Shown here piece by piece: positions 1-8,330 of a stretch of 64,000 nucleotides of DNA. A program made the position numbers and the translations under genes. The notes beneath the pieces were generated by a model that saw nothing but the letters and a program-made list of their open reading frames with translations, was not told where the DNA came from and did no database searches. The stretch's first letter is position 1, and each line of letters starts with the position of its first letter. Source of the stretch: Pseudomonas abietaniphila (GTDB taxonomy: Bacteria > Pseudomonadota > Gammaproteobacteria > Pseudomonadales > Pseudomonadaceae); NCBI RefSeq assembly GCF_900100795.1, contig NZ_FNCO01000022.1, positions 32,351-96,350 on the forward strand, written 5' to 3'.

Positions 1-1330
1 GCGGCAAGTTGTTGGCTTTCGGGCCGAAGAACACATCGACCGTGAAGCGCAGGGAATAGGCGACGCTGAAGGTCCCCGCCACCGTGGCAATCACCGGGAG
101 CGCGGCCTCCACCCAGGCCGTCGAGGTGATGAATACGGTTTCGGCGAAGAACATCTCTTTGGACAGAAACCCGTTGAGCAGCGGCACGCCGGCCATCGAC
201 GCGCTCGCGACCATCGCCAGTGTCGCGGTGTATGGCATCAGCTTGATCAGGCCGCTGAGTTTGCGGATGTCACGGGTGCCGCTTTCGTGGTCGATGATGC
301 CGGCGGCCATGAACAGCGACGCCTTGAAGGTCGCGTGGTTGAGGATGTGGAACACCGCCGCGACGGCGGCCAGCGGGCTGTTCAGCCCCAGAAGCAGGGT
401 GATCAGACCTAAGTGGCTGAGGGTGGAATAGGCGAGCAAGCCCTTGAGGTCGGTCTGAAAGATGGCCGCGTAAGCGCCGATCACCAATGTACAGGCCCCC
501 GCGCCGCTGACGATCCAGAACCATTGCTCGCTGCCGGACAAAGCCGGCCAGAGCCGCGCGAGCAAGAACACCCCGGCCTTGACCATGGTCGCGGAGTGCA
601 GATACGCCGACACCGGCGTCGGCGCGGCCATGGCGTGTGGCAACCAGAAATGGAAGGGGAACTGCGCGCTCTTGCTCAGCGCGCCGATCAGGATCAGCGT
701 CAGCAAGACCGGGTACAACGCGTGGGCACGAATCGCATCGCCCGAGGCCAGCACTCGGTCCAGGTCGTAACTGCCGACCACGTGTCCGAGCAGCATGACG
801 CCGACCAACAGCGCCAGTCCGCCAGCGCCCGTGACCATCAACGCTATATAGGCGCCACGGCGCGCGTCGGCGCGGTGGTGCCAATATCCAATCAAAAGGA
901 ATGAGAAGACGCTGGTCAGTTCCCAAAAAAACACGATCTGGATCAGGTTGCCGGACATGACCAGGCCCAGCATGGCGCCCATGAACGCCAGGAAAAACGA
1001 GAAGAATCGCGGTACCGGATCGTCCGGCGACATGTAGTAACGCGCGTAGAGCGACACCAGCGTGCCGATGCCCAGTACCAGCATCGAGAACAACCAGGCG
1101 AACCCGTCCAGGCGCAGCACGAAGTTCAGGCCCAGGCTGGGCACCCAGAAAAACTCTTCGCGAATGACGCCGCCGTGGGCGATCTGCGGGTACCAGAGCG
1201 CAACCTGAACGGCACCGATCAAGGCGATCACGCCTGCCAGGATGGATTCACTGTTGCGTGCGTTGTGCGGCAAAAGCGCCGCCAGACAGCTGCCAATGAA
1301 CGGCAGAAGCAGTAGAACTATCAGGGACAT
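1..1330 (-). CDS. Monovalent cation/H+ antiporter subunit A, 5' part only (MnhA/PhaA-like)
   Basis: The frame starts at an ATG at 1330 and runs off the left edge, so only about the first 443 of the roughly 950 residues usual for this family are present. The visible protein is a highly hydrophobic chain of membrane helices that begins MSLIVLLLLPFIGSCLAALL. It resembles the NuoL-like antiporter module shared by complex I and Mrp/Pha/Mnh Na+(K+)/H+ antiporters; I recognise the segment around the FFWELTSVFSFLLIGYWHHRA stretch of that family. Known members form a multisubunit inner-membrane complex that expels Na+ or K+ in exchange for protons. The remaining subunit genes should lie to the left, in the same direction. 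A distant NuoL/HyfB-type relative is the alternative. Confidence 0.85.
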   Translation of the reverse strand, partial: MSLIVLLLLPFIGSCLAALLPHNARNSESILAGVIALIGAVQVALWYPQIAHGGVIREEFFWVPSLGLNFVLRLDGFAWLFSMLVLGIGTLVSLYARYYMSPDDPVPRFFSFFLAFMGAMLGLVMSGNLIQIVFFWELTSVFSFLLIGYWHHRADARRGAYIALMVTGAGGLALLVGVMLLGHVVGSYDLDRVLASGDAIRAHALYPVLLTLILIGALSKSAQFPFHFWLPHAMAAPTPVSAYLHSATMVKAGVFLLARLWPALSGSEQWFWIVSGAGACTLVIGAYAAIFQTDLKGLLAYSTLSHLGLITLLLGLNSPLAAVAAVFHILNHATFKASLFMAAGIIDHESGTRDIRKLSGLIKLMPYTATLAMVASASMAGVPLLNGFLSKEMFFAETVFITSTAWVEAALPVIATVAGTFSVAYSLRFTVDVFFGPKANNLP

Positions 1331-1570
1331 AGGCTTCTAATCTGCGGGAAAAATGTCAAGGATCATACGTGCCGGGTCATGCATCACCAACCGTCAAGAT
1401 GTCGCAGAATCCTACAAACTCTGTAGGCAGCAGCGTAGTAGAGCGGTGTGAACCCCGAAGGGTAAGGCCCAAATACAATGCCCCTGTGGGCGTTCCAAGG
1501 TTTCAAGCCTGTGGTGTCAGTCCGCTTCTTGAGAGTTGCAAAGCCTGACAGCATTCGCCACATCCCTGAT

Positions 1571-1616
1571 GACGCAGAGCGTCATTGGATGTGTTACCAC
1601 GCGGAGCGTGGGAACA
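1571..1616. repeat. Partial copy of a short palindromic intergenic repeat
   Basis: Two hairpins are adjacent: GACGCAGAGCGTC at 1571-1583 and GTTACCACGCGGAGCGTGGGAAC at 1593-1615. The same two motifs occur in the fuller repeat at 12148-12251. This half-copy abuts the large dispersed repeat that begins about ten bases further on. Confidence 0.6.
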
Positions 1617-1626
1617 ATCAGCAATC

Positions 1627-1985
1627 TAAAGAGCGCAAAGCCCGCTCTGGCTTTTGATCTTCATACCGCAGCAGCCCAGACACCACAAAACGCGACTTGG
1701 GTGCAGGCCAAACGCAGACGACGCGGAGTGGGCCGAGCGGCATGGATGCCGCGAGAGCGCTGCCAGGACATGGATGTCCGTTCAGCGCGTGCCCACGGAG
1801 CGTCGTCGGAGTGCGGGTACCCGACGAAGTCGGGCCCAACCAGGAGCATAGGACACTTGGTTACTTGGTGTCTTTTCAAGTAACCCGCCGAAGGCGGAAC
1901 AGTTTGGCCGTTAGGACAAACCCAACCATCAGCGTCACTCCAAATAGTGGAACTGCACACGATACACGTTCAGCTTGCTAACCAG
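1627..1985 (+). repeat. Large dispersed structured repeat, copy A (most complete)
   Basis: This stretch of about 360 bp recurs at four other places in the window. It contains a series of inverted repeats: AGAGCG/CGCTCT near its left end; GCGGCAT-GG-ATGCCGC at 1737-1752; GGACAT-GG-ATGTCC at 1766-1779; CCCGAC-GAA-GTCGGG at 1820-1834; GGTTACTTG/CAAGTAACC at 1859-1885; CCGCC-GAA-GGCGG at 1885-1897; and GTTTGGCC-GTTA-GGACAAAC at 1902-1921, which has one mismatch. Several of these stems differ in sequence in other copies yet still pair. The stretch fills most of the 827-bp gap between the antiporter gene and tusA. Several frames are open across it, but I do not consider any of them a gene. Confidence 0.8.
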
Positions 1986-2157
1986 CGCGGCGTACCAGTC
2001 AATGACGTGTTGACTGGCCTGACGCCTTCGTCGGAATGCCGCCCAGACCAAGCTCACTCCTACAGGTTTGTGTCCCCAAAGGCATGGCAACCTATCAGGC
2101 GGATTTGGCGCCTCGCCACATTTAGGCGACAATGCCCGCCAGTTTTTGGAGCGCCCC

Positions 2158-2412
2158 ATGTCTGATTCCATCGAAAGCCTCGCCGTCGACGCCGTCCTCG
2201 ACGCGACCGGTCTCAATTGCCCGGAACCTGTAATGATGCTGCACCAGAAGGTACGCGACCTGCCGGCGGGCGGTTTGCTGAAGGTCATCGCCACCGACCC
2301 TTCGACCGAGCGGGACATTCCCAAGTTCTGTGTTTTTCTGGACCATGAACTGGTTGATAAGCAGGCCGCCGATGGCGTGTACCTGTACTGGATTCGCAAA
2401 AAACAGGGCTGA
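2158..2412 (+). CDS. tusA: TusA-family sulfurtransferase
   Basis: An 84-residue cytosolic protein of normal TusA length. The family signature appears as LNCPEPV near residues 19-25, with the persulfide-carrying cysteine at about residue 21 followed by the usual PxP turn. TusA accepts sulfur from IscS and passes it to the Tus relay for 2-thiouridine formation in tRNA, and it also feeds molybdenum cofactor and related sulfur pathways. The frame is open further upstream, but the ATG at 2158 gives the canonical N-terminus and the upstream sequence belongs to an intergenic region. pdxB follows 87 bp downstream on the same strand. Paralogues of TusA with other sulfur-transfer roles exist, so the exact partner is inferred. 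Confidence 0.9.
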   Translation: MSDSIESLAVDAVLDATGLNCPEPVMMLHQKVRDLPAGGLLKVIATDPSTERDIPKFCVFLDHELVDKQAADGVYLYWIRKKQG

Positions 2413-2499
2413 GTCTTCCCGCTCCTGGCTGCGGCGTTGCACCGCGCTGGCCCGCCCGCGTGCGAGCGCCTACACTGCCGCGACTCCAGGGAGCCCATC

Positions 2500-3648
2500 A
2501 TGCGCATAGTTGCTGACGAAAACATTCCACTGCTCGACGCCTTCTTTTCCGGCATAGGCGAGATTCGCCGATACCCCGGACGTACCCTCGACCGGGCAGC
2601 CGTGGCCGACGCCGATATCCTGCTCGTGCGGTCGGTGACCAAGGTTACCCGCGAGCTGCTGGAGGGCACACCGGTCCGTTTCGTCGGCACCTGCACCATC
2701 GGCACCGATCATCTCGATCTGGACTATTTCAACGACGCGGGTATTCAGTGGTCCAGCGCACCGGGTTGCAACGCCCGAGGCGTGGTGGACTATGTGCTCG
2801 GCAGTCTGTTGACCCTCGCGGAAATCGAAGGCGCTGACCTCACTCAACGCACCTATGGCGTTGTCGGGGCGGGGCAGGTCGGCGGCCGCCTGATCAAGGT
2901 GTTGCGCGGGCTGGGCTGGAATGTGCTGGTCTGTGACCCGCCACGACAGGCGCAGGAGGGCGGCGATTACGTCAGCCTCGACGAGATCGTCGCTCGCTGC
3001 GACGTCATCAGCCTGCACACGCCGCTGAACAAAACGGGCGACCTGCCGACCTGGCATCTGTTCGACCGCGCCCGTCTGCTGGATCTCAAGCAGGGTGCCT
3101 GGCTGATCAACGCGGCCCGTGGGCCCATCGTGGATAACTCGGCGTTGCGTGACGTGCTGCTCGAGCGCGAAGACCTGCAGGCGGTGCTGGATGTCTGGGA
3201 GCAGGAGCCGTTGGTGGACGTCGAGCTGGCCGAGTTGTGTGTCATCGGCACCCCGCACATCGCCGGTTACAGCCTTGACGGCCGCCAGCGCGGCACTGCC
3301 CAGATTTATCAGGCGTTGTGCGCGCACCTGGGGCAGTCGCCGAGTATCAGTCTCGACGATTTGCTGCCCAAGCCCTGGCTTGCTCACGTGACACTCGATG
3401 CCGCCACCGATCCCGCATGGGCTCTGAACATGCTTTGCCGGGGAGTCTACGATCCCCGCCGCGACGATGCGGACTTGCGTCGCAGCCTGGTCGGTGATTC
3501 CGCCAGCCAGCGGCTGGCCTTCGATGCGCTGCGCAAACACTACCCGCCGCGTCGGGAAATCGACAGTTTGAACGTAAGCATCAACGGCCAATCCGACGTC
3601 TTGCGCAGGATGGTGGCGGCGCTGGGTGCCGTGTGCGTCAGTGACTGA
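2500..3648 (+). CDS. pdxB: Erythronate-4-phosphate dehydrogenase
   Basis: A 382-residue NAD-dependent D-2-hydroxyacid dehydrogenase, typical of PdxB, which catalyses the second step of the DXP-dependent pyridoxal 5'-phosphate pathway (4-phosphoerythronate to 2-oxo-3-hydroxy-4-phosphobutanoate). Visible features are the N-terminus MRIVADENIPLLDAFF, the dinucleotide-binding GVVGAGQVGGRL, the conserved INAARGPIVDN, and the catalytic-His segment GTPHIAGYS. The C-terminal extension that separates PdxB from SerA or Ldh relatives is also present. The start chosen is the ATG at 2500, which has GGGAG eight bases upstream; an upstream extension lacks family similarity. The stop codon directly abuts the stop of the convergent gene, with no space for a separate terminator. 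Confidence 0.95.
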   Translation: MRIVADENIPLLDAFFSGIGEIRRYPGRTLDRAAVADADILLVRSVTKVTRELLEGTPVRFVGTCTIGTDHLDLDYFNDAGIQWSSAPGCNARGVVDYVLGSLLTLAEIEGADLTQRTYGVVGAGQVGGRLIKVLRGLGWNVLVCDPPRQAQEGGDYVSLDEIVARCDVISLHTPLNKTGDLPTWHLFDRARLLDLKQGAWLINAARGPIVDNSALRDVLLEREDLQAVLDVWEQEPLVDVELAELCVIGTPHIAGYSLDGRQRGTAQIYQALCAHLGQSPSISLDDLLPKPWLAHVTLDAATDPAWALNMLCRGVYDPRRDDADLRRSLVGDSASQRLAFDALRKHYPPRREIDSLNVSINGQSDVLRRMVAALGAVCVSD

Positions 3649-4629
3649 TCACTCCGTGTATTGTTTGATGTAGGACCACAAGGTCTCGGCGAGGCGAGGA
3701 GGCGTCTGCTGCCAGAACGTTCTCATGCGGGCCAAGGCCGCGTACGCTTCCTGCCAGGCCTCTTGGCGATCCTGCTCGCCGGTGATCGGCGCGTGGACTA
3801 ATGCGGTGAAGCTGGCGAAGCTGCAAGGCACAGGGTATTGCTCGCTGCGCACGATACGGTGAGTCTGTTCCTGCACGGAGACGACCGTTCCTTCGTCGTC
3901 GGTAAATGCGTGTGGCGTCAGGGTGGTGATTTGGTCGCATCGGCTGCTGCACAGCATTTTGCGGTTTCTCAGCTCGCCAAAGCCTCGTTCGTACATGCTG
4001 ATCGTTGAGCCGCTGACCCTCATGCACGCTGTTTCAAAGGCATTCAGGATCACCTCCGCGTTATCGATGCTGGTTTCGATGGTCGCAATGTCGACAAAAC
4101 GCTCGAGCGTACCTTTCTCCAGCGCATCGAGCGCTCGCTTGATGGTGGACAGATGCACGAAGTCCTTCTTGCAGCCGATCAGGTGAACATCAAACTGGTA
4201 ATCGGCCAGTTCGTCGCCTGAAATGACGTTGGCGAAGGCGCGGGTATCCAGCGCCGTTTCCATGATGATGTTGAACTTGTTCTTGTGCGCGTGGCTGAAG
4301 ATACGACTGCACAGCTCCCAGATGAAGGTTTCGGTGTGCTTGTAACGGCTGGTCACGTCCTGGTCGGCGAACTCGGCATAACGCGGGTGCAGCTCACGAA
4401 AGCTCTCCAGGTAAAGGCGCACATAGTTGCTGTAACGCGGGTCCTTGAGCAGGGTGTTGTTCAGCATGTAGGTTTTGCCGGAGCCCTGAACGCCTGCCAC
4501 GACGAGGATTTTTGGGGACGGCAGACCGTCCTCTCCAATGTCTCGTTTAACGCCGAACAAGGTGGTTTCCAGCGTGCGGTAAACGGAGTCGAGTTCTGCG
4601 CAGGTGTAGCTGTAATGAGTAGCGGACAT
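3649..4629 (-). CDS. Zeta-toxin-like AAA ATPase/kinase, orphan
   Basis: A 326-residue protein with a P-loop GVQGSGKT at residues 46-53 and, further on, an IIMETALDTR segment corresponding to the substrate-side strand of zeta-toxin kinases. Zeta toxins phosphorylate UDP-N-acetylglucosamine-type sugars and block cell-wall synthesis; related stand-alone proteins also occur. The start at 4629 is favoured because AGGA lies about ten bases upstream and because the protein N-terminal to it looks like untranslated leader. No epsilon-type antitoxin frame adjoins it: the next minus-strand gene (4787-4963) is separated by a terminator and resembles a different family. It is convergent with pdxB. Whether it is toxic is unknown; kinase activity is inferred from the P-loop only. 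Confidence 0.7.
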   Translation of the reverse strand: MSATHYSYTCAELDSVYRTLETTLFGVKRDIGEDGLPSPKILVVAGVQGSGKTYMLNNTLLKDPRYSNYVRLYLESFRELHPRYAEFADQDVTSRYKHTETFIWELCSRIFSHAHKNKFNIIMETALDTRAFANVISGDELADYQFDVHLIGCKKDFVHLSTIKRALDALEKGTLERFVDIATIETSIDNAEVILNAFETACMRVSGSTISMYERGFGELRNRKMLCSSRCDQITTLTPHAFTDDEGTVVSVQEQTHRIVRSEQYPVPCSFASFTALVHAPITGEQDRQEAWQEAYAALARMRTFWQQTPPRLAETLWSYIKQYTE

Positions 4630-4744
4630 CGTGATGTTTCCTGGATTGTCTGGATTTGAAGGGCCGGACGTAATCGCAGGAAGTGAATGACCGCAATGGG
4701 GAGTCGGTGGGGCATGTGTTGCGGAATGTTTTTTCTCCCGCATA

Positions 4745-4770
4745 AAAAACCCGGCATCGAGGCCGGGTTT
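4745..4770 (-). terminator. Rho-independent terminator of the PA1571-like gene
   Basis: On the minus strand AAACCCGGC and GCCGGGTTT pair around a CTCGAT loop, and the right arm runs straight into a T-tract. It lies between the small gene at 4787-4963 and the zeta-like gene, so the two are probably separate transcripts. Confidence 0.85.
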
Positions 4771-4786
4771 GAATTCAGTAGGCTCA

Positions 4787-4963
4787 TCAGTCTTGTTTTT
4801 CAGGCTTGACCCAGTACTTTTCGCATTCCTGACATGCGGCCTGAACCATCTCTTCAGTAATCAGGATTTCCTGCCCGTTTTCGTCGAAGATCGCACCGCC
4901 CAGTTGTGCCTGGGGTTGGGGGCGAACGACGGGTTCGTGATTGCTGCTGTTCTGCAAGCTCAT
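4787..4963 (-). CDS. PA1571-family small protein (unknown function)
   Basis: A 58-residue frame beginning MSLQNSSNHEPVV and ending WVKPEKQD. Its middle reads GGAIFDENGQEILITEEM, followed by a helix with the two-cysteine motif CQEC. I recognise it as like the small acidic protein annotated PA1571 in P. aeruginosa; no function is known to me. The start ATG at 4963 is preceded by an AGGAGA ribosome-binding site. It has its own terminator and stands alone. The paired cysteines could bind a metal or form a disulfide, which is inference only. Confidence 0.75.
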   Translation of the reverse strand: MSLQNSSNHEPVVRPQPQAQLGGAIFDENGQEILITEEMVQAACQECEKYWVKPEKQD

Positions 4964-5261
4964 GGCCTGTCTCCTTCATCAGGTTGTGCGCTTCAATTTA
5001 CCCACGCTCGATGACTGCGCCATGACATCCCTGGGCGCTTCAAACGTTCAATCAGTCCACCAGATGACGGCGAAAACCGCCACTCTCTCGTTAGACCGAT
5101 CCGCTCTAAACCCCCGCGCTTGTGTTCATAACGCAGCCCCACACCGCGTGGATACCTTTACCCAGACTGGCGTCTGTCGGTTCAGTTCAGCAAAAGTCGA
5201 CGAGCGTACATCGGGGTGCCGGTGTAGGCTCTGCGCTTGAATCGTCTATCAGGTGCATCCC

Positions 5262-7061
5262 ATGGCTTCAGTGTTTTCCGGGCGTCAGCGCCATGCCATT
5301 CGTCTGGCTTGGCGGATGATCGCGCCGTACCGCAAGCAGGCCATCGGTGCACTGGCGGCACTGATCGTGACCGCAGGGATTACCCTGTCGATGGGGCAAG
5401 GCATTCGCCTCATGGTCGATCAGGGGTTCATGACGCGCTCGCCGACCCTGCTCAACGAGACCATTGCCCTGTTCATGGTGCTGGTGCTGGCGCTGGCGGT
5501 CGGTACGTTCACCCGGTTTTATCTGGTGTCATGGATCGGGGAGCGTGTGGTGGCCGATCTGCGCAAGCAGGTGTTCGACCACTTGGTGAGCCTGCATCCC
5601 GGATTTTACGAGAACAACCGCAGCTCGGAAATCCAGTCCCGTCTCACCGCGGACACCACTCTGCTGCAATCGGTGATCGGATCGTCGCTGTCGATGTTTC
5701 TGCGCAATGCGCTGATGGTGATCGGCGGGGTCATTCTGCTGTTTTTCACCAACCCCAAGCTGACCAGCATCGTGGTCATCGCGCTGCCGCTGGTGATCGC
5801 GCCGATCCTTATATTCGGGCGGCGCGTGCGCAGTCTGTCCCGTGAGAGTCAGGACCGGGTGGCGGATGTCGGCAGTTATGTTTCCGAAGCGCTTGGTCAG
5901 ATCAAAACCGTGCAGGCGTACAACCATCAGGAACAGGATCGCCAGCGCTTCGCACAAACCGCCGAGGACGCATTCGACACCGCTCGCAAGCGTATCTTGC
6001 AGCGCTCCTGGTTGATTACCCTGGTGATCGTGCTGGTGCTCGGCGCCGTGGGTGTGATGCTGTGGGTCGGCGGGATGGATGTCATTGCCGGGCGAATTTC
6101 TGGCGGCGAGCTGGCGGCGTTCGTGTTCTACAGCCTGATCGTCGGCAGCGCATTCGGCACGCTCAGCGAGGTGATTGGCGAGATGCAACGGGCGGCGGGT
6201 GCGGCTGAACGCATCACCGAGTTGTTGCAGGCGCGCAGTGAAATCACGCCACCGGCCAAACATCTGCTGACGTTACCGGAACGGGTCAGCGGCCGATTGG
6301 CCCTGGAACGTATCAGCTTCGCGTACCCGTCACGGCCCGAACGCAATGCGGTCGAGGGCTTGAGCCTGACGGTCGAGGCAGGGGAGACGCTGGCGCTGGT
6401 GGGGCCATCGGGTGCGGGCAAGTCAACGCTGTTCGATCTGCTGCTGCGCTTCTACGATCCGCAGCAGGGGCAAATCCTCATCGAAGGTTTGCCTGCTGAG
6501 CGCCTCGACCCTCTGGACCTGCGTCGCTGCTTTGCCTGGGTATCGCAAACCCCGGCGCTGTTCTTCGGCAGCGTCGAAGACAATATTCGCTACGGCAACC
6601 CCGTCGCCAGCGTCGAGCAGGTCGAAGCCGCTGCACGCATCGCTCACGCCCACGAGTTCATTCAATTGCTCCCTCAGGGGTATCAAACGCATTTGGGCGA
6701 CGGCGGGATGGGACTGTCGGGCGGCCAGCGTCAGCGTCTGGCGATCGCTCGCGCCTTGCTGGCCGATGCGCCGATTCTGTTGCTCGACGAAGCCACCAGC
6801 GCGCTGGATGCGCAGAGTGAACATCTGATCCAGCAGGCATTACCGACGCTGATGAAGGGCCGAACCACGCTGGTGATCGCCCACCGGTTGGCGACGGTGC
6901 AGAATGCTGACCGGATCGCCGTCATGGATCAGGGGAAACTGGTGGCGGTGGGCACGCATCGTGAGCTGATCGCCAGCAATCCGCTGTACGCGCGACTGGC
7001 GGCGTTGCAATTCAACACGGGAACGCAGGAGGTGGCGGTAGAGATGAAAACGGCGCCTTGA
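5262..7061 (+). CDS. ABC exporter, fused membrane and ATPase domains (MsbA/LmrA type)
   Basis: A 599-residue half-transporter, presumably a homodimer in the inner membrane. Residues up to about 310 hold six transmembrane helices of the type-1 exporter fold. The ATPase domain then shows a Walker A GPSGAGKST, a signature LSGGQRQRLAIARA, a Walker B ILLLDEATSALD and the H-loop histidine in VIAHRLATV. The family exports lipids, peptides or drugs; nothing here fixes the substrate, although many Pseudomonas annotate this orthologue as a multidrug or lipid exporter. The start is the ATG at 5262; a GTG nine bases upstream in frame is the alternative. The stop codon lies in the loop of the terminator at 7047-7071. 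Confidence 0.92.
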   Translation: MASVFSGRQRHAIRLAWRMIAPYRKQAIGALAALIVTAGITLSMGQGIRLMVDQGFMTRSPTLLNETIALFMVLVLALAVGTFTRFYLVSWIGERVVADLRKQVFDHLVSLHPGFYENNRSSEIQSRLTADTTLLQSVIGSSLSMFLRNALMVIGGVILLFFTNPKLTSIVVIALPLVIAPILIFGRRVRSLSRESQDRVADVGSYVSEALGQIKTVQAYNHQEQDRQRFAQTAEDAFDTARKRILQRSWLITLVIVLVLGAVGVMLWVGGMDVIAGRISGGELAAFVFYSLIVGSAFGTLSEVIGEMQRAAGAAERITELLQARSEITPPAKHLLTLPERVSGRLALERISFAYPSRPERNAVEGLSLTVEAGETLALVGPSGAGKSTLFDLLLRFYDPQQGQILIEGLPAERLDPLDLRRCFAWVSQTPALFFGSVEDNIRYGNPVASVEQVEAAARIAHAHEFIQLLPQGYQTHLGDGGMGLSGGQRQRLAIARALLADAPILLLDEATSALDAQSEHLIQQALPTLMKGRTTLVIAHRLATVQNADRIAVMDQGKLVAVGTHRELIASNPLYARLAALQFNTGTQEVAVEMKTAP

Positions 7062-7071
7062 GCGCCGTTTT
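7047..7071. terminator. Bidirectional terminator between the ABC exporter gene and ppnP
   Basis: AAAACGGCGC (7047-7056) pairs with GCGCCGTTTT (7062-7071) around a five-base loop that contains the stop codon of the exporter gene. A- and T-runs on both sides let it serve both convergent genes. Confidence 0.85.
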
Positions 7072-7079
7072 GTGAATCA

Positions 7080-7367
7080 TCAGTCTTTGCGGTATTCGCA
7101 GAGGTAAGCGGTCTCTTCCAGGACCTGCAGCTTGAATTTGCTGTTGGCCGGGACGCGGAACTGATCGTTGGTCTTGAAGTGTTCCCAGTCGTTGCTGTTG
7201 GGCAACAGGACTTTCAGCGAACCAGAGACGACGTGCATGATTTCGCGATCAGCAGTGCCGAACTCGTATTCGCCTTTTGACATGACGCCGATAGTGGCCG
7301 CGCCCTCGGTTTGCTGGAAGGCGATGGACTTGACGGTGCCGTTGAAATACTCGTTGACCTTGAGCAT
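7080..7367 (-). CDS. ppnP: Pyrimidine/purine nucleoside phosphorylase PpnP
   Basis: A 95-residue single-domain cupin beginning MLKVNEYFNGTVKSIAF, the normal length and start for the PpnP/YaiE (DUF1255) family. Characterised members phosphorolyse several nucleosides to a base and ribose 1-phosphate in the cytosol, for salvage. The segments EYEFGTADREIMHVVSG and FRVPANSKFKL are the usual conserved cupin strands. A strong AAGGAGAT ribosome-binding site precedes the ATG at 7367. It is monocistronic, sharing a terminator with the convergent exporter gene. Confidence 0.93.
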   Translation of the reverse strand: MLKVNEYFNGTVKSIAFQQTEGAATIGVMSKGEYEFGTADREIMHVVSGSLKVLLPNSNDWEHFKTNDQFRVPANSKFKLQVLEETAYLCEYRKD

Positions 7368-7457
7368 GGCTGATCTCCTTGGAAAGGGGCTGGAAAAGGT
7401 TGGACAGTATGCCCAACGTACAAAAGGCCGTCATCCGCTTTGAGAAATGCGTCACGG

Positions 7458-8000
7458 TCAGCCGGGAATGACCAATGGAAGCAGCCGGGCGGTGTTGCGC
7501 GCGTCGGTCAGGGCACGGTGCTGCTGCCCGTTAAAATGCATGCCTGCCAGTTGCAACGCGGTGTTGAGGCCACAGGGTTTCTGCAGTTGGCGTGCCTGGG
7601 CGAAGCGCTGCTTCAGGTTGATGTGGGCCAGACCGCTAAGCTCGCTGGTGAGCTGGTGCTGCTGCCATTGCACTTCAAATTGCTGGCGGTCGTAGTCACC
7701 CCAACTGACCCAGCCGAGCAGGCGGGTGCGGTGATGGCTCAGCCAGCGCTCGAACTGCGGCCAGACAGCGGTGAACAGTGGCGCGCTGTCGATCTGCGCC
7801 TGTTGTATGTGCGTCAGCTCACGACAGAACGAGGTGAGCATCGGTCTGCGCGCGGGCCTGACAAAGCGCTCGAAGTGGTCCACTTCGCGTCCGTCCGAGT
7901 TGACCACGCAGGCGCCGATCTCAATGATTTCCATCTCTGCCACCGGCCATCCACCCTCTTCGGTGGTGGCCTCCAGATCTATCACCAACCAATGTGGCAT
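7458..8000 (-). CDS. DEDDh-type 3'-5' exonuclease
   Basis: A 180-residue protein with the exonuclease fold. The first acidic pair sits in LVIDLEAT (Exo I), a central aspartate in WGDYDRQQF (Exo II-like), and the final histidine-aspartate in HRALTDARNTARLL (Exo III), so the DEDDh residues are intact. It resembles the small KapD/ExoX-like nucleases acting on DNA or RNA 3' ends, and also the inhibitor-of-KinA-type members; the substrate is unknown. The start at 8000 is preceded by GGAG nine bases away; an in-frame ATG twelve codons upstream has no comparable site. It is divergent from the binding-protein gene at 8331. Confidence 0.85.
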   Translation of the reverse strand: MPHWLVIDLEATTEEGGWPVAEMEIIEIGACVVNSDGREVDHFERFVRPARRPMLTSFCRELTHIQQAQIDSAPLFTAVWPQFERWLSHHRTRLLGWVSWGDYDRQQFEVQWQQHQLTSELSGLAHINLKQRFAQARQLQKPCGLNTALQLAGMHFNGQQHRALTDARNTARLLPLVIPG

Positions 8001-8330
8001 CTCGAACTCCAGTTTCTTAACCTGTGGCACCGTCATGGAGCGTAGTCATATTCGGTTGATCGCGTCCAACGGCTGAACACGCCCCTGACTGATGCATGGG
8101 ACTCGAATGAGGGACGATGGTTTGCCGCAGCGCTGCTTTTTATCGTGCAGGCTGAGCGGAGCCTCGGAGAAGCGCTTGCCTGGCTGACGGGCTCGGCATA
8201 AATTGCGGCGCGACAATGACTCAAAGATTCGGGTTGTGAATAAAGCGGTTCTGACGTCGTTTGACCGTTGTCTAATTGTTCGCAAGCGCATAGCTTACGT
8301 ACTCCGATTCGCCAGAGGTGCTTTGTCTTG
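8001..8330. other. Gene-free divergent intergenic region
   Basis: 330 bp between two divergent genes. It must hold both promoters, but I see no clear operator, repeat or structured RNA in it. Confidence 0.5.

Noticed and set aside
1654..1851. A conserved frame (…HKTRLGCRPNADDAEWAERHGC…) shared by copies A, B, C and D of the large repeat
   Set aside because: Several other frames on both strands are equally open in the same copies. The ends of the frame differ between copies, and copy E deletes the middle. Base changes keep stems, not codons. I treat it as structure, although a search for a ribosome-profiled peptide could change this.
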